From assembly GCF_031755915.1 (NCBI RefSeq), contig NC_083382.1, forward strand, positions 3,968,001 through 4,032,000: DNA of 64,000 bases, read 5' to 3'. Each line of letters opens with the position of its first letter. Positions within the stretch are counted from its first letter, which is position 1. The notes beneath the pieces were generated by a model that was given only the letters and a program-made list of their open reading frames with translations, ran no database searches and had not been told where the DNA came from. The DNA comes from Ziziphus jujuba (lineage: Eukaryota; Streptophyta; Magnoliopsida; Rosales; Rhamnaceae). This document shows positions 45,601-56,549 of the stretch, in pieces. Both the position numbers and the translations under genes were made by a program.

Positions 45601-47117
45601 AGTGCGTGGCTAATCAATGCCGTTGCATTGGTATGATTATAAGTTCCTTTCCTTCGTACGAGGGTCATGTATCCTTATAACTCAATTAATTTAATTAGAG
45701 GGGCCTCGTTATCGACTAATCACCGTAGGATATTTTTCTTTATTAAAGTCACTTTCAAGTTTTTATTGGGAAAATTATCAGCCTTTTTTAGGTCTTTCCA
45801 TTTTCTAAGTTCTAATAATCGGTATGGTTGGTTGTCTTCATTCTTTCATTTAACACTTATCAATATGCTGTAGTTATATATGGCCACAATCTACACAACA
45901 AATTAGTGTCTCTTTCTCAAGAAACAGGTAGAAGCTGCTGTCTACTTTGTGTAGGAAGAGTTACATTAACCTTTCTTTATTTTGTAATTATATATATATG
46001 TATGTATGCGTGTGTATCAGGGAGATTGTCTCTAATTTTTTTTTTTTTTTCACTATATATATTCAATTGACTAGAGAATTTATGTATTTTTATAGAGTTT
46101 ACATGTAAAATTTTTAAATCTTGTTTACACGAGGGAGAATTACCTAAACAAATTAAAGCAAGATCAAAACTAAGGTCTCTTCTTAGAAGTATAAAAATAT
46201 ATTCATAAAACTAGCAAGAATTTGTTTTGTTTTGTTTTTTTATTTTATTTTAAATTTGACCTCTAATTTTCTTTTGTGTATTTGTCCAAACAACTTATAT
46301 AATATATATATTTTAAATGCTAACTGTAATTTTATTTTGTGTAATTGTAATAACTTATATTATATAAAATTGAACTTTTATACTTTTCAACATTTTGAGG
46401 TTCACGTTTCGCCTCAAAAAATACAAAATGTCTTCAATTACATTTTCTTAATTGTCTGAAAACGATGTTACCGGGAAAAAAAAAAAAATTTAATGGATTC
46501 CAACCAATGAAATCGCTTTTGTTGAAATTTTCAGGCATAATCATTAAGTTTTAGATTTGGCTTATAATATCATAATAAATTTATATCTATATATATGAAT
46601 TGACAAACACAACTCAATTTTTACAGGTTCAATACCATTCAACCCTCTTTTTTGTTTCTTATATATATATATATATATGCGAAACCAAAGCCTAAATTTT
46701 CTTTTACCAAATTTTAGAAATGCTCCACAATTTTATAGTACGTGTGCAGTACATATATATATGTTTAACAAATTGACGTGAATTGGCCATAAGAGTTAAA
46801 GATGATTACAAAAAAATCATACTGAATTTCGTCTAATTTATTTATACATGCAACGGGTACGTCCGAAAATTGAAATATTCTCGAACTAGAAAAATATATC
46901 TTGTTGACCTTTTCGTCAACCAATAGACCAAAAAGTAATATTTGAAAAAAGAAAGAAAGAAAGAAAAGACTCCACTTAACAAGCCGTGCATCTAAAACTC
47001 TCTTAATGGCCATCCAATTCCCACTTACCACCCACCTTCGTCCACCACTTCAAGTATCTCACTAAGTCACACCCATTGACCCACCACCTAATTAAACCCA
47101 CTGATTAATTTTGAGAC
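42323..47117. other. intergenic, AT-rich, with LTR-like debris
   Basis: No gene is supported. A T homopolymer of about 35 bases lies near 42638-42672 and a TA microsatellite near 43030-43056. From about 42840 to 43757 the sequence is more complex, has a four-fold caatctt repeat near 43138-43163, and ends cacttatcaaca, which on the minus strand looks like an LTR start (TGTTGATAAGTGAG); the other end and a target duplication were not found. At 44512-44540 the segment aggggcactgttcccc followed by ggtccgtcc resembles a hAT-type terminus without a partner. Further TA microsatellites occur near 46660-46678. Confidence 0.4.
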
Positions 47118-47122
47118 TTAAC

Positions 47123-48156
47123 TGTTGGGGTGAGAAGGTTATGACCAAGAGCAAGCTAGCTTGAAGTGTTAGCAACAAGCAAGTTTTTAATGATGCTCTT
47201 GGAAATGGTTGTGTATGAGTTGTGTTTTTAGGTTTTGGTTATGGTGTTTTCTGGTTTTTAGGGTTCCTAGAGTGTTCTAAGGTGTTGAAGAAGAGATAAG
47301 AAGAAGGGGACCACGTTGCTTTTGAAAAATGAGGCTTGGATCTAAGCCATTTCATTCATTTTGCAATATAAGCTTGAAATTACAACTAGTTCACACATGC
47401 CAAGCATGTGAGCTTACAAAATGAGTAAAGTATTTGAAATTTAAAAAGTAAAATGGTCAACACCTAACTTTTCATACACAAAAGAGTCAAAAACCAGCTG
47501 CAACATGTCTATTCCAAATATAGTAAAAAATGGTACATGGTTTGAACTAAGTTCCTATTGTTTAACTAGTTTGGGTAAACAACCAAACTAGCTTCACCTA
47601 CTTAGTTTCCCTTTATATCTGCCTATGAAACTTGGTTTGAAGCATCCTTGGTCATCAATAAATATTGTTCCAAGAGCTAGGAATGTTCTGGAACCGGATT
47701 ATGGGCCAAACAGCTCCAAAACTGACCCATACTCTGCATACTGGGCCCATCAGATACAGCAATCTGTTTGGAATAGAAAATGGACTTTCCCATGTCATTT
47801 GGACCTGAAATTTGAACCATAGTCTTCTATATATGTCTGTAGACATCCCTCAAAATTTCAGCCCAAAACTCCATTTGAAACCTGAGATATATATGTCTGT
47901 AGAACTATGTTGCTGGAAATTATGAATCCAGCACCATAGGCATTTCAAGCATAACATTCCTACTCTTTTGTGCATAATTTTGCCTATACTTTTGCATACA
48001 TAACTTAGGCACAAAACATTATCAAAATATACCTTGCATAAATTAAAACATACAAAAAAAAAATATAAACTCATAAAAGGAAATGATTTGATACCAAGGT
48101 GTGCATGCTAGCCGGTAACATGCACCATCAAGTGGCAAAATTGCCACACTTCAACA
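47123..48156. mobile_element. LTR-like element (solo LTR or short LTR element) with TTAAC target duplication
   Basis: 1034 bases starting tgttggggtgag and ending cacttcaaca, flanked by the perfect 5-bp repeat ttaac (47118-47122 and 48157-48161). TG...CA ends with a 5-bp duplication fit an LTR. Inside, near the right end, tttgatacca (about 48088-48097) reads TGGTATCAAA on the minus strand, similar to a tRNA-Met primer-binding site, so a very short-LTR non-autonomous element is the alternative. No coding sequence is present. Confidence 0.6.
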
Positions 48157-48386
48157 TTAACACCATCACAAAAAAATGAAATAAAAATATTAACAAAGAA
48201 CATTTTTACATGTGTCTAATACAATGATTTATTGAGGTATAGTTTAGAAATATGGTTGGTTTTTTATTATTATTAATTTTTCATTTTATTGTGTATAATT
48301 TGTTTATCTAAAATATTTTGTATAGTTAGAGTTTATTAGGAATCACATTTAACTCTAATTATTATTAATTAACAACAAATATTTAA

Positions 48387-48407
48387 CACTACGCGAAAAT
48401 TAAGCTC
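48387..48407 (+). repeat. CACTA left terminal inverted repeat
   Basis: CACTACGCGAAAATTAAGCT fits the CACTAC-n-GAAAA start common to plant CACTA elements. Within the next 200 bases gcgacgc, tgcgtct and gacgcataag words appear, the beginning of the subterminal motif family. Confidence 0.85.
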
Positions 48408-48769
48408 TAGGGACACATTATTAGCGACGCTACGAGATAAATGCGTCTAAAAAAATAAAACCGTAACTTTGAGATTAATACGTCAGTAAAAATTCGACCA
48501 ATCGACGACGCATAAGAAAAAAGTTGACGTCGAGAAGTCGCGAGAAACAAAAACACACGACGCATAAGACTGATAGTCGCTGAATATTCAGCCCAATAGA
48601 GTCACCTTTAATAGAGTGCGTATATTTTTTATCAATTGTATTGTTTAAATGCTACACTAAAGATAATTGTTAATCAATCTGATTTTCTATCAACTTTCCA
48701 AATAGGTGAAAATATTTAAGAAAACTTACAGTATCTTAATTTGTTTTTTCGTTCCACTTAATAAATATC

Positions 48770-51330
48770 CGGCGACGCATAACAAACTCTATGAGTCGCC
48801 TATTAAATTATTATTTTTTTTTTGGATTTTTGAAAATATTAATCAGTTGATTTTCTTTCAACTTTAAATAGCAAGTGAAAATGTTTAAGTAGCATCACAG
48901 TGCTTTTTTTTTTTTTTTTCTAAAAAATTTTTAGGAAGACATATTATTGATATCAGGCGACATAGAAGCATTATGAGTCTCCTATTAGTTAAATTTTTTT
49001 TTTTTTTGGGTTCTTTGTAAGTATTAAATAGTTGATTTTATTTCCACTTTAAATAACAAGTGAAAATGTTTAAATATTTGGGAAAATATTTTTTTGATAT
49101 AAATGACGTATACACACTTTTATGCGTCGCCTATTAGGGTAATAAATTTTGTTTTTTTTGGTTTGTTTGTAAGTATTAAACAGTTGATTTTCTTGCAACT
49201 TTAAATAACAAGTGAAAATGTTTAAGCAGCATCACAGTGCTTTTTTTATTGTTTTTTCCAACAAAATTTTTGGACGACATATTAATGATATCAGGCGACA
49301 CATAAGAATTATGCGTCGCCTATTAGTGTATTATTATATATTTTTTTATGATTTTTAGTAAGTATTAAACATTTGATTTCTTTCAAATTTAAATAACAAG
49401 TGAAAATGTTTAAGCTGCTTCAAAGTGCTTTTTTTTTTTGTTTTTCCAAAAAAGTTTTTGGAAAAAATTTTATTGATATAAGGTGACGCATAAACACTTT
49501 TATGCGTCGCCTATTAGTGTAACATTTTTTTTTTTTTGCATTTTTTGTAAGTATGTAATAGTTGATTTTCTTTCAACTTTAAATAACAAGTGAAAATGTT
49601 TAAATATTTGGGAAAATATTTTTTTGATATAAAGCGACGTATACACACTCTTATGCGTCGCCTATTAGGGTAATAATTTTTTTTTTTGTTTGTTTGTAAG
49701 TATTAAACAGTTGATTTTCTTTCAACTTTAAATAATAAGTGAAAATGTTTAAGCAGCATCACAGTGCTTTTTTTATTGTTTTTTCCAACAAAATTTTTGG
49801 ACGACATATTAATGATATCACACGACACATAAGAATTATGCGTCGCCTATTAGTGTATTATTATATTTTTTTTTATGATTTTTCGTAAGTATTAAACAGT
49901 TGATTTCTTTCAAATTTAAATAACAAGTGAAAATGTTTAAGCTGCTTCAAAGTGTTTTTTTTTTTGTTTTTCCAAAAAATTTGTTGGAAAACATTTTATT
50001 GATATAAGGCGACCCATAAACACTGTTATGCGTCGCCTATTAGTATAAATTTTTTTTTTTGGCGTTTTTTGTAAGTATGTAACAGTTGATTTTCTTTCAA
50101 CTTTAAATAACAAGTGAAAATGTTTAAGCAGCATCACAGTGCTTTTTTTTTTTGTTTTTTTGAAAAAAATTTTTTAGAAGACATATTAACGATATCAAGC
50201 GACATAGAAGCATTATTCGTCGCCTATTATTGTATTATTAATTTTTTTTTGGAATTTTTAGTAAGTATTAAACAGTTGAATTCTTTCAACTTTAAATAAC
50301 AAGTGAAAACGTTTAAGCTGCTTCACAGTGCTTTTTTTTTTGTTTTTTTAAATAAATTTTTTGGAAAATATTTATTGATATACGGCGACGCATAAACAAT
50401 ATTATGTGTCGCCTATTAGTGTGAATTTTTTTTTTCCCTAAGTATTAGACAGTTGATTTTCTTTCAACTTTAAATAACAAGTGAAAATGTTTTAAACTGC
50501 TTCACAATGCTTTGTTTTTTGTTTTTTCAAAAAATTTTTTGGAAAACATTTTATTGATATAAGGCGACGCATAAACTCTATTATGCATCGCCTATTCGTG
50601 TAACAATTATTTTTTTTGGTTTTTTCCTAAGTATTAAACAGTTAATTTTCTTTCAACTTTAAATAACAAGTGAAAATGTTTTAAACTGCTTCACAATGCT
50701 TTTTTTTTTTTGTTTTTTCAAAAAATTTTTTGGAAAACATTTTATTGATATAAGGCGACGCATAAACACTTTTATGCGTCGCCTATTAGTGTAACAATTT
50801 TTTTTTTTGGTTTTTTTCTAAATATTAAATAGTTGATTTTCTTTCAACTTTAAATAACAAGTGAAAATGTATAAGCAGCATCACAGTGCATTTTTTTTTT
50901 TTTGTTTTTTCCAAAAAGTTTTTTGGAAGACATATTATTGATATCAGGTGACGCTGAATCATTAATGTATTGCCTATTAATGTATTATTATTATTTTGTT
51001 TTTGTGTTTTTAGTAAGTATTAAACAATTGATTTTCTTTCAACTTTAAATAACAAGTGAAAATGTTTAAGCAGATCACAGAGCTTTTTTTTTGTTTTTTT
51101 TTTCTTATTTGTATCAGGCGACCCTCAAGCATTTTGTGCATCGCCTGTTGACCTTTTATTTAAATATTTTTTTTTCCTTTGGTTTTGTGAAAATATTTAT
51201 CAATCTGGTTTACTTTTGGCATCAAATAATCTGTTAAAATATTGAAGCACATAACTGTGATGGTTTTTGTTTTTTTTTTTTGCATTATTTGTATCAGGCG
51301 ACTCTCAAGCATATTGTGCGTCGCCTGTTC
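48770..51330 (+). repeat. subterminal palindromic array A, about 15 units
   Basis: A hairpin motif of the type ggcgacgcataa, short loop, ttatgcgtcgcc recurs about every 150-190 bases (near 48771, 48955, 49103, 49290, 49481, 49634, 49820, 50008, 50197, 50382, 50563, 50754, 50945, 51117 and 51296). Spacers share aacagttgattttctttcaa and taaataacaagtgaaaatg plus T runs. Units at the ends are the most diverged. Such subterminal repeats are known as transposase (TnpA) binding sites in CACTA elements; here that role is inferred. Confidence 0.93.
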
Positions 51331-51515
51331 ATCGTTTATTTTAATTATTTTTAATATTGTTTGAAATTTTGTAAAATTGGTATGTTTAAAACCAAAGTTC
51401 ATGCAAAACAAATACTACCTTATGAGCGATTTTCACAAATTTGTCTACGATATTTTATATGTACAAACAAAAGCTATTAACAAAAGCTAGCTATTTCACT
51501 ACCATGCATATATAT

Positions 51516-54500
51516 TCATTGGTTTGAGATACTTGTGATCATCGCTGTTGCCCATTCATCTCTAAATTCGTTGACATTTTCAGCTTGTAACCAAGTGACA
51601 CCTTCGTACTGAACATGAGAAACTTATGTTAATACATATACAAATAATCATAAATATTAATTATTACATAATAAAATTATGATGAAATCATTAAATTAAT
51701 AATCATTTACCATTCCTCTTAAGTCCCGGGAAGGAACTTTGCACCTAATGATATCTCGCATTATCATCATCATATAGTAACCGCATTCCGTATTCCCGGG
51801 CTGCATCGGTGTCTAAATTTGCAAACAGTAAATTATGTGTAATATTAGATATGAATATATACAAGTATTTAAATTAACTAACAACTAACAATGCTAAGTT
51901 TATATATAATAATTACCTTAGTATTTTGCCACCGAAGTTTCTTTTCAAATATCTTTCCTTGGTTCCATGCAACGAAGGAACTATATAGAAATATAAATAT
52001 TGTATAAGATTATACAGTAGCTAGCTTCAAAAGTACATACAAATCCAATATAAGAACAATTAATTAAAAATATTAGAGTTATTAATTAACTTACTCGTCG
52101 ATCAAAGATTTTAGATCCTTATCAATTATATTCTTATGAGTCTTCAAAGAATCAAAAAACCATGCTACTGCTTTGTATAAATCAACAACACATAGCATCC
52201 AATGATTCCTAAAAACACCAATAAATATTTTAGTTAATATGATGTTTCTCGAAATGAATATTTTCATAACATAATTCAATAAAACTAACACAATATTACC
52301 TTGCACAGTAGGGAAATAACCATAGTTGATTATTTCTTGCATCTTGCCATCTACTCAATATATTTAATATCCGTTCATGAGGGTTTTGATGACCAAAGCA
52401 ATATTTCCCTTCGAAGGAGCCCGTCAATCCCTCACATAAATGCCTACATAATCCGATTACAAGTAATTATAGTGTTTAATTAATTAAATTATTGAATTAG
52501 TTATAAAGACATCCAAATTTAGTTTACCTTATGTAGAACAAGATGCATTCGGAAGATAATTCTTGCATATAACAAAAATCATTTATATCGCTACTCGCTA
52601 TGCCCAACTGTTGTTCTTCCCCAAAGATCTCTTTTTTCATATTAAAAAACCATAAATGATCGCTATCGACATCCTTGATCCGACGTAGCAACTCTCGGAT
52701 CGTTGGGTTAACGATTAAGGGATCAACATTATCATCTTGATCATTCTCAACATTTGACCTGTTCGAGCTTCCCTACAAAATATCAACAAACAACATTTAA
52801 AATAGAACAAAAATGAAATTATTTTAAACTTCATTAATATATAGCTGCATCGAACAATACCTCCTCAGATGGCAAGATAACAAGATCTCTTGGCCATGCA
52901 ACAAATGCACCTTCAGCATCACCGACACGTATGATGTCAAATGACGGAATAGGCAAAGGTGAAAATCCATCAATAACGTCATCAACAGTGACCTTATAAT
53001 TTGCTGCACCTAGCTTCACACCATGGCACATATCCGTTGGCAGCGAAGGTACCAAAGTGCCACGTGCTACTATATGGCCAACATTGCCTTGTGCAAGATT
53101 GCATTTTACACCCTGCAAAGTTTAAAAAAAAAAATAAAAAGATTAATATATGTTCACATGACAATATTCCTTCAACTTAAAGACTCGATCCCACGACTTC
53201 ATGGCGCTAGGTAAGACTCTTCAACCATGGGAGCTATATAGATAGTAATAACCCACTTAAACATACATACATATATATATATATATGAAATAATTACCTC
53301 AGGATAGATCCGAGGAGCATCAATCCAAGATGTAGATTGGGTCCCATGAGCAGCAACATCATCGAATTGGGTGCCCGGAGCATCAACATCATCGGCTGGG
53401 GGGGTCCCATGAGCAGCAACATCATCAACTTGGGTCCCAAGAGCATTAACATCATCGGCTGGAGGGGTCCTTTGACCAGCAACATCATCGACTTGGGTCC
53501 CAGGAGCAGCAACAGTATCAGCTGGATGAGCGAGTGACGGAATCTGAATACCACATGCCGATATGAGCGCATCAACTTGGGCAGCGCTGCCGCTACTTGA
53601 ATTTCTGACGATCGCCACCAGACCTTTGAGTAGCGTCTCATAGATTGAATTGTTTCCACTTCCCTCCAACTTGGTCTTTTTTTGTGAACTCGGCTTAGGA
53701 GTATGGAAAAAGTTATTCACCATGTATCCTTTGCCTCGACCCCTAAGCCTACCTCCATACTCCTCTTTTCCCAAAGCTTGTGTTAGGATATCCACAGGAG
53801 GTGAAGGCCGAATTTCTCCTTCTGTTGCCTTCTTCTTTAAGTCGTTCTACAATATATTGTTTAAATGATTGAATATATCAGTTTATATAATAATGAACTA
53901 AATAATAATATATGCAACAAATATTCATATAAAATACAATACTCACAATTTTTTCCGCTACATGTTCAGTTTCTTCATTTGCATATATTCCATCCTTCCC
54001 CATACGTGCCCGTATCCACAGGTCATCTCGGTCTACATAATCTTCAGTGCCTCTTTCAAGTTGCTTCAAAATTACAAATAAATTAATTTTAATAATGCAT
54101 GCAAGTGATCAAGTAACAATGACAAAATTAATATGGTTAAATGTAAATAAAAATAAATTGCATACAATGGCTCTTTCTAATCTCGCGTAGCCCATTGCAC
54201 CCATCCTATGCGGATACTTGTTTAATTGCCGTTTTTCCGAATAGTTTTTACTTAATGCCTACAAAAGTTATAAACAAACATATTAGAAAACCCAAATAAC
54301 ATAAGTCACCATAACAAATTTTAATTTTTATATAAATAATGGCAGCGCAATTTAATACAATAGTACCGTGCGTTAAATAAAACTATACCTGGAATTTATC
54401 CGACAACCTTTGTTGTACAAAATCATCCCACACCTCTTGGCTTATGAATTCATAAATTGAGGGTCGATGATTCAACTTTTCGGGTGTGTCAATATATGGT

Positions 54501-55105
54501 CGAACAAAAGATCTATATAAGTAATTCTTGAATTTTCTCCATTTGTCACAACAATCTTTTAAAGTTGCCTTCCTAAAACTATCATCTTTACCCGTATATT
54601 GCTGCAAAACTAAAATATATATATATATATATATTTAGTAACATTGATTGACAAGTAAATGCGGTAAGTTAGAAATGCAAGTAAAATGCATATATACAAG
54701 CTGCAAATGCAAAAAAAGAATTATAAAATCTCCATCAATTAAATATTATTCATAATAAACAATATCTAACAATAATGCACTCCGTACCTTTATTGATGCC
54801 CATAGGTTATCTTTTAACCTATCGGACACATCTCTCCAATTAGGTATATTAATTGGTATTGTGCTCCTAGCCAACGAGCCCTCCAAATTGTTTAGTCGAA
54901 CGGCCTCAGAGTTAATAGCAACTCCAACCTCATTATATTGAGGTTCCAAGCTTTTGTTTCCTACCAAATGCTTCCTAAGGCCTTTCATTGTTGTGGCCCC
55001 TCGTTTTCTACGCCTTGGGGATGATGTATTCGGCCTTTCCATATCACTGGATGGTGATCCAGCGCCATCCCCATCCGAGAGGACATGTTCATTAAAAGGA
55101 TCCAT
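51516..55105 (-). CDS. CACTA-encoded TnpA-like protein with Ulp1 (C48) protease, 12 exons
   Basis: In silico splicing gives exons 55105-54788, 54601-54389, 54258-54166, 54063-53947, 53846-53298, 53112-52861, 52772-52528, 52443-52300, 52208-52095, 51980-51917, 51812-51711 and 51608-51516. All have GT/AG borders and matching phases, and together encode 767 aa without a stop. Residues about 85-260 resemble the plant Ptta/En-Spm transposase family (NIPNWRDVSDRLKDNLWASI, NKYPHRMGAMGYARLERAI, DLWIRARMGKDGIYANEET). A Gln/Asp/Pro-rich repeat follows (exon 5). Exon 6 (GVKCNLAQGNVGHIVARGTL ... FVAWPRDLV) resembles a small domain common in plant transposon proteins (DUF8039 type). Exons 7-12 are a Ulp1 cysteine protease: His in NHWMLCVVD, Asp in FFDSL, Gln and Cys in MQPGNTECGYY. 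The start MDPFNEHVL lies four bases after a likely leader intron. Ulp1 proteases remove SUMO; the cellular role here is unknown. Confidence 0.85.
53325..53520 (-). repeat. 60-bp coding minisatellite in exon 5 of the Ulp1 gene
   Basis: About three units of 20 residues of the type GTQVDDVAAHGTPPADDV occur in tandem (60-base period in DNA). They form a flexible acidic linker between the transposase-like and protease parts. Confidence 0.8.
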
Positions 55106-55139
55106 AATTCTACATACAAAAAACATAAACACAAATTAA

Positions 55140-56540
55140 TATTACTAACAATATGAACATAGGGTGTAGTATAATGAATAAACCATTAATAACAATAATA
55201 AACGATAAATTCATGTAATTTATTTACCAAGTGATGCAGTAATAGTATCTTCTCTTAACATCTATCCTCTTTAACAGTCATTAACATTTTCAAACTTTGC
55301 ATCCGGCGACTAAATCACTAATGGATTTTGAGTCGTACAAACGACGTCGTTTTAAGACCCACAATAGAGCACCACCTCTGACATTTCCCACGCAATTTAT
55401 AAAGGCTAGATCTTGAATTTAACCATATAAAAACATAATACAAATAATAGCATATCATTTTGCTTTACATACAATCAAACCCCACTCAATAAATATAGCT
55501 ATTTTTCCAAACAAAATTTAGCTAACCCATTGTCGACAACAAGCCATGATTTTGACAACATAAAACCCCACCAAAATTACAGTAATGAACAAATATTTAA
55601 AAAAAACAAAAAGACCAGCAAACAGAATTTTTTTTCCAGCAAACACATACACCACCGAACCCCAAAAGGGATGAAAAACAGCACACATACACCACCGAAC
55701 CCCAAAAGGGATGAAAAACAGCACACAAAAACAGCACACCTTTACAACCCAATCCCGGCAACGAGACGGCAAAAATCCCAACCACCACAGCAGTGACGGC
55801 GACGGCACGGCAGAAACCCAGCAACCCAATCCCGGCGACGAGACGGCAAAAACCCCAGCCACCCAGTGCGACGGCGACGGCGATGACAAGAAGGTGAAGT
55901 TCTTCCAACCCAACCACCGGCAAGAAGGAAGAAGCAGAGGAAGAAGGAACTTTTAAATTTAGGAAAGAAACCCACAAAATCCTTCAAACCCTTGAAAGAA
56001 ACAAGAATGCATAATGAGAGTGTGATCCTTCAAAATCTTCTCATACCCCCTAGATTGCTTCCAACTCTCAAGTTTCCGTACTTATGGTTAATTGTTGAAA
56101 AGAAAGCCCATAGATTAACGTGCCACCTTATTTCTAATATTTCATGAATATTGGGGAATAAAAAATGGTTATTAAAAACATTTTAGGGGCAAATAAAAAT
56201 ATTTAAAGACACTTACAAACGAAAAAATGGAAATACAAAAAAAAAAAAAAAAGAAATCAGAACGAGCGACGTATAAAGCATATAAATTTTAAGTGTTTTG
56301 AAATGTTAAATAAAAAATAAATATACTTGAAAGAAAATCAGACTGATTAAAAAATATAAAAAAAAAACTCATTCATGTTGTTTAAATATTTTCACTAGTT
56401 ATTTGATGCTGAGAGAAAATCAGATTGATTAAAAAAATAAAAAAACAAAACTCATTTATGTTGTTTAAATATTTTCACTGGTTATTTCATGCTGAAAGAA
56501 AATCAAATTGATTAAACAGGAAGACAAAAAAAAAAAATAT
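55140..56540. other. divergent leader region between Ulp1 gene and array B
   Basis: This 1.4 kb separates the Ulp1 start codon from array B. A likely splice acceptor (TTTGTATGTAG on the minus strand) sits just before 55109, so a leader intron and upstream non-coding exon are probable. From 55640 to 55960 the sequence is GC-richer and contains two direct repeats: caccgaaccccaaaaggga twice at a 42-base step (55655, 55697) and aacccaatcccggc twice (about 55746, 55822). Open frames across it are compositional and differ in every frame. It is the probable promoter and 5' leader of the Ulp1 gene. Confidence 0.5.
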
Positions 56541-56549
56541 AACTTTGGA

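Noticed and set aside
55518..55987. Pro/Thr-rich and Phe/Val-rich frames of 81-131 codons
   Set aside because: They are compositional, overlap on both strands and contain short direct repeats; the region fits a GC-rich leader and promoter better.
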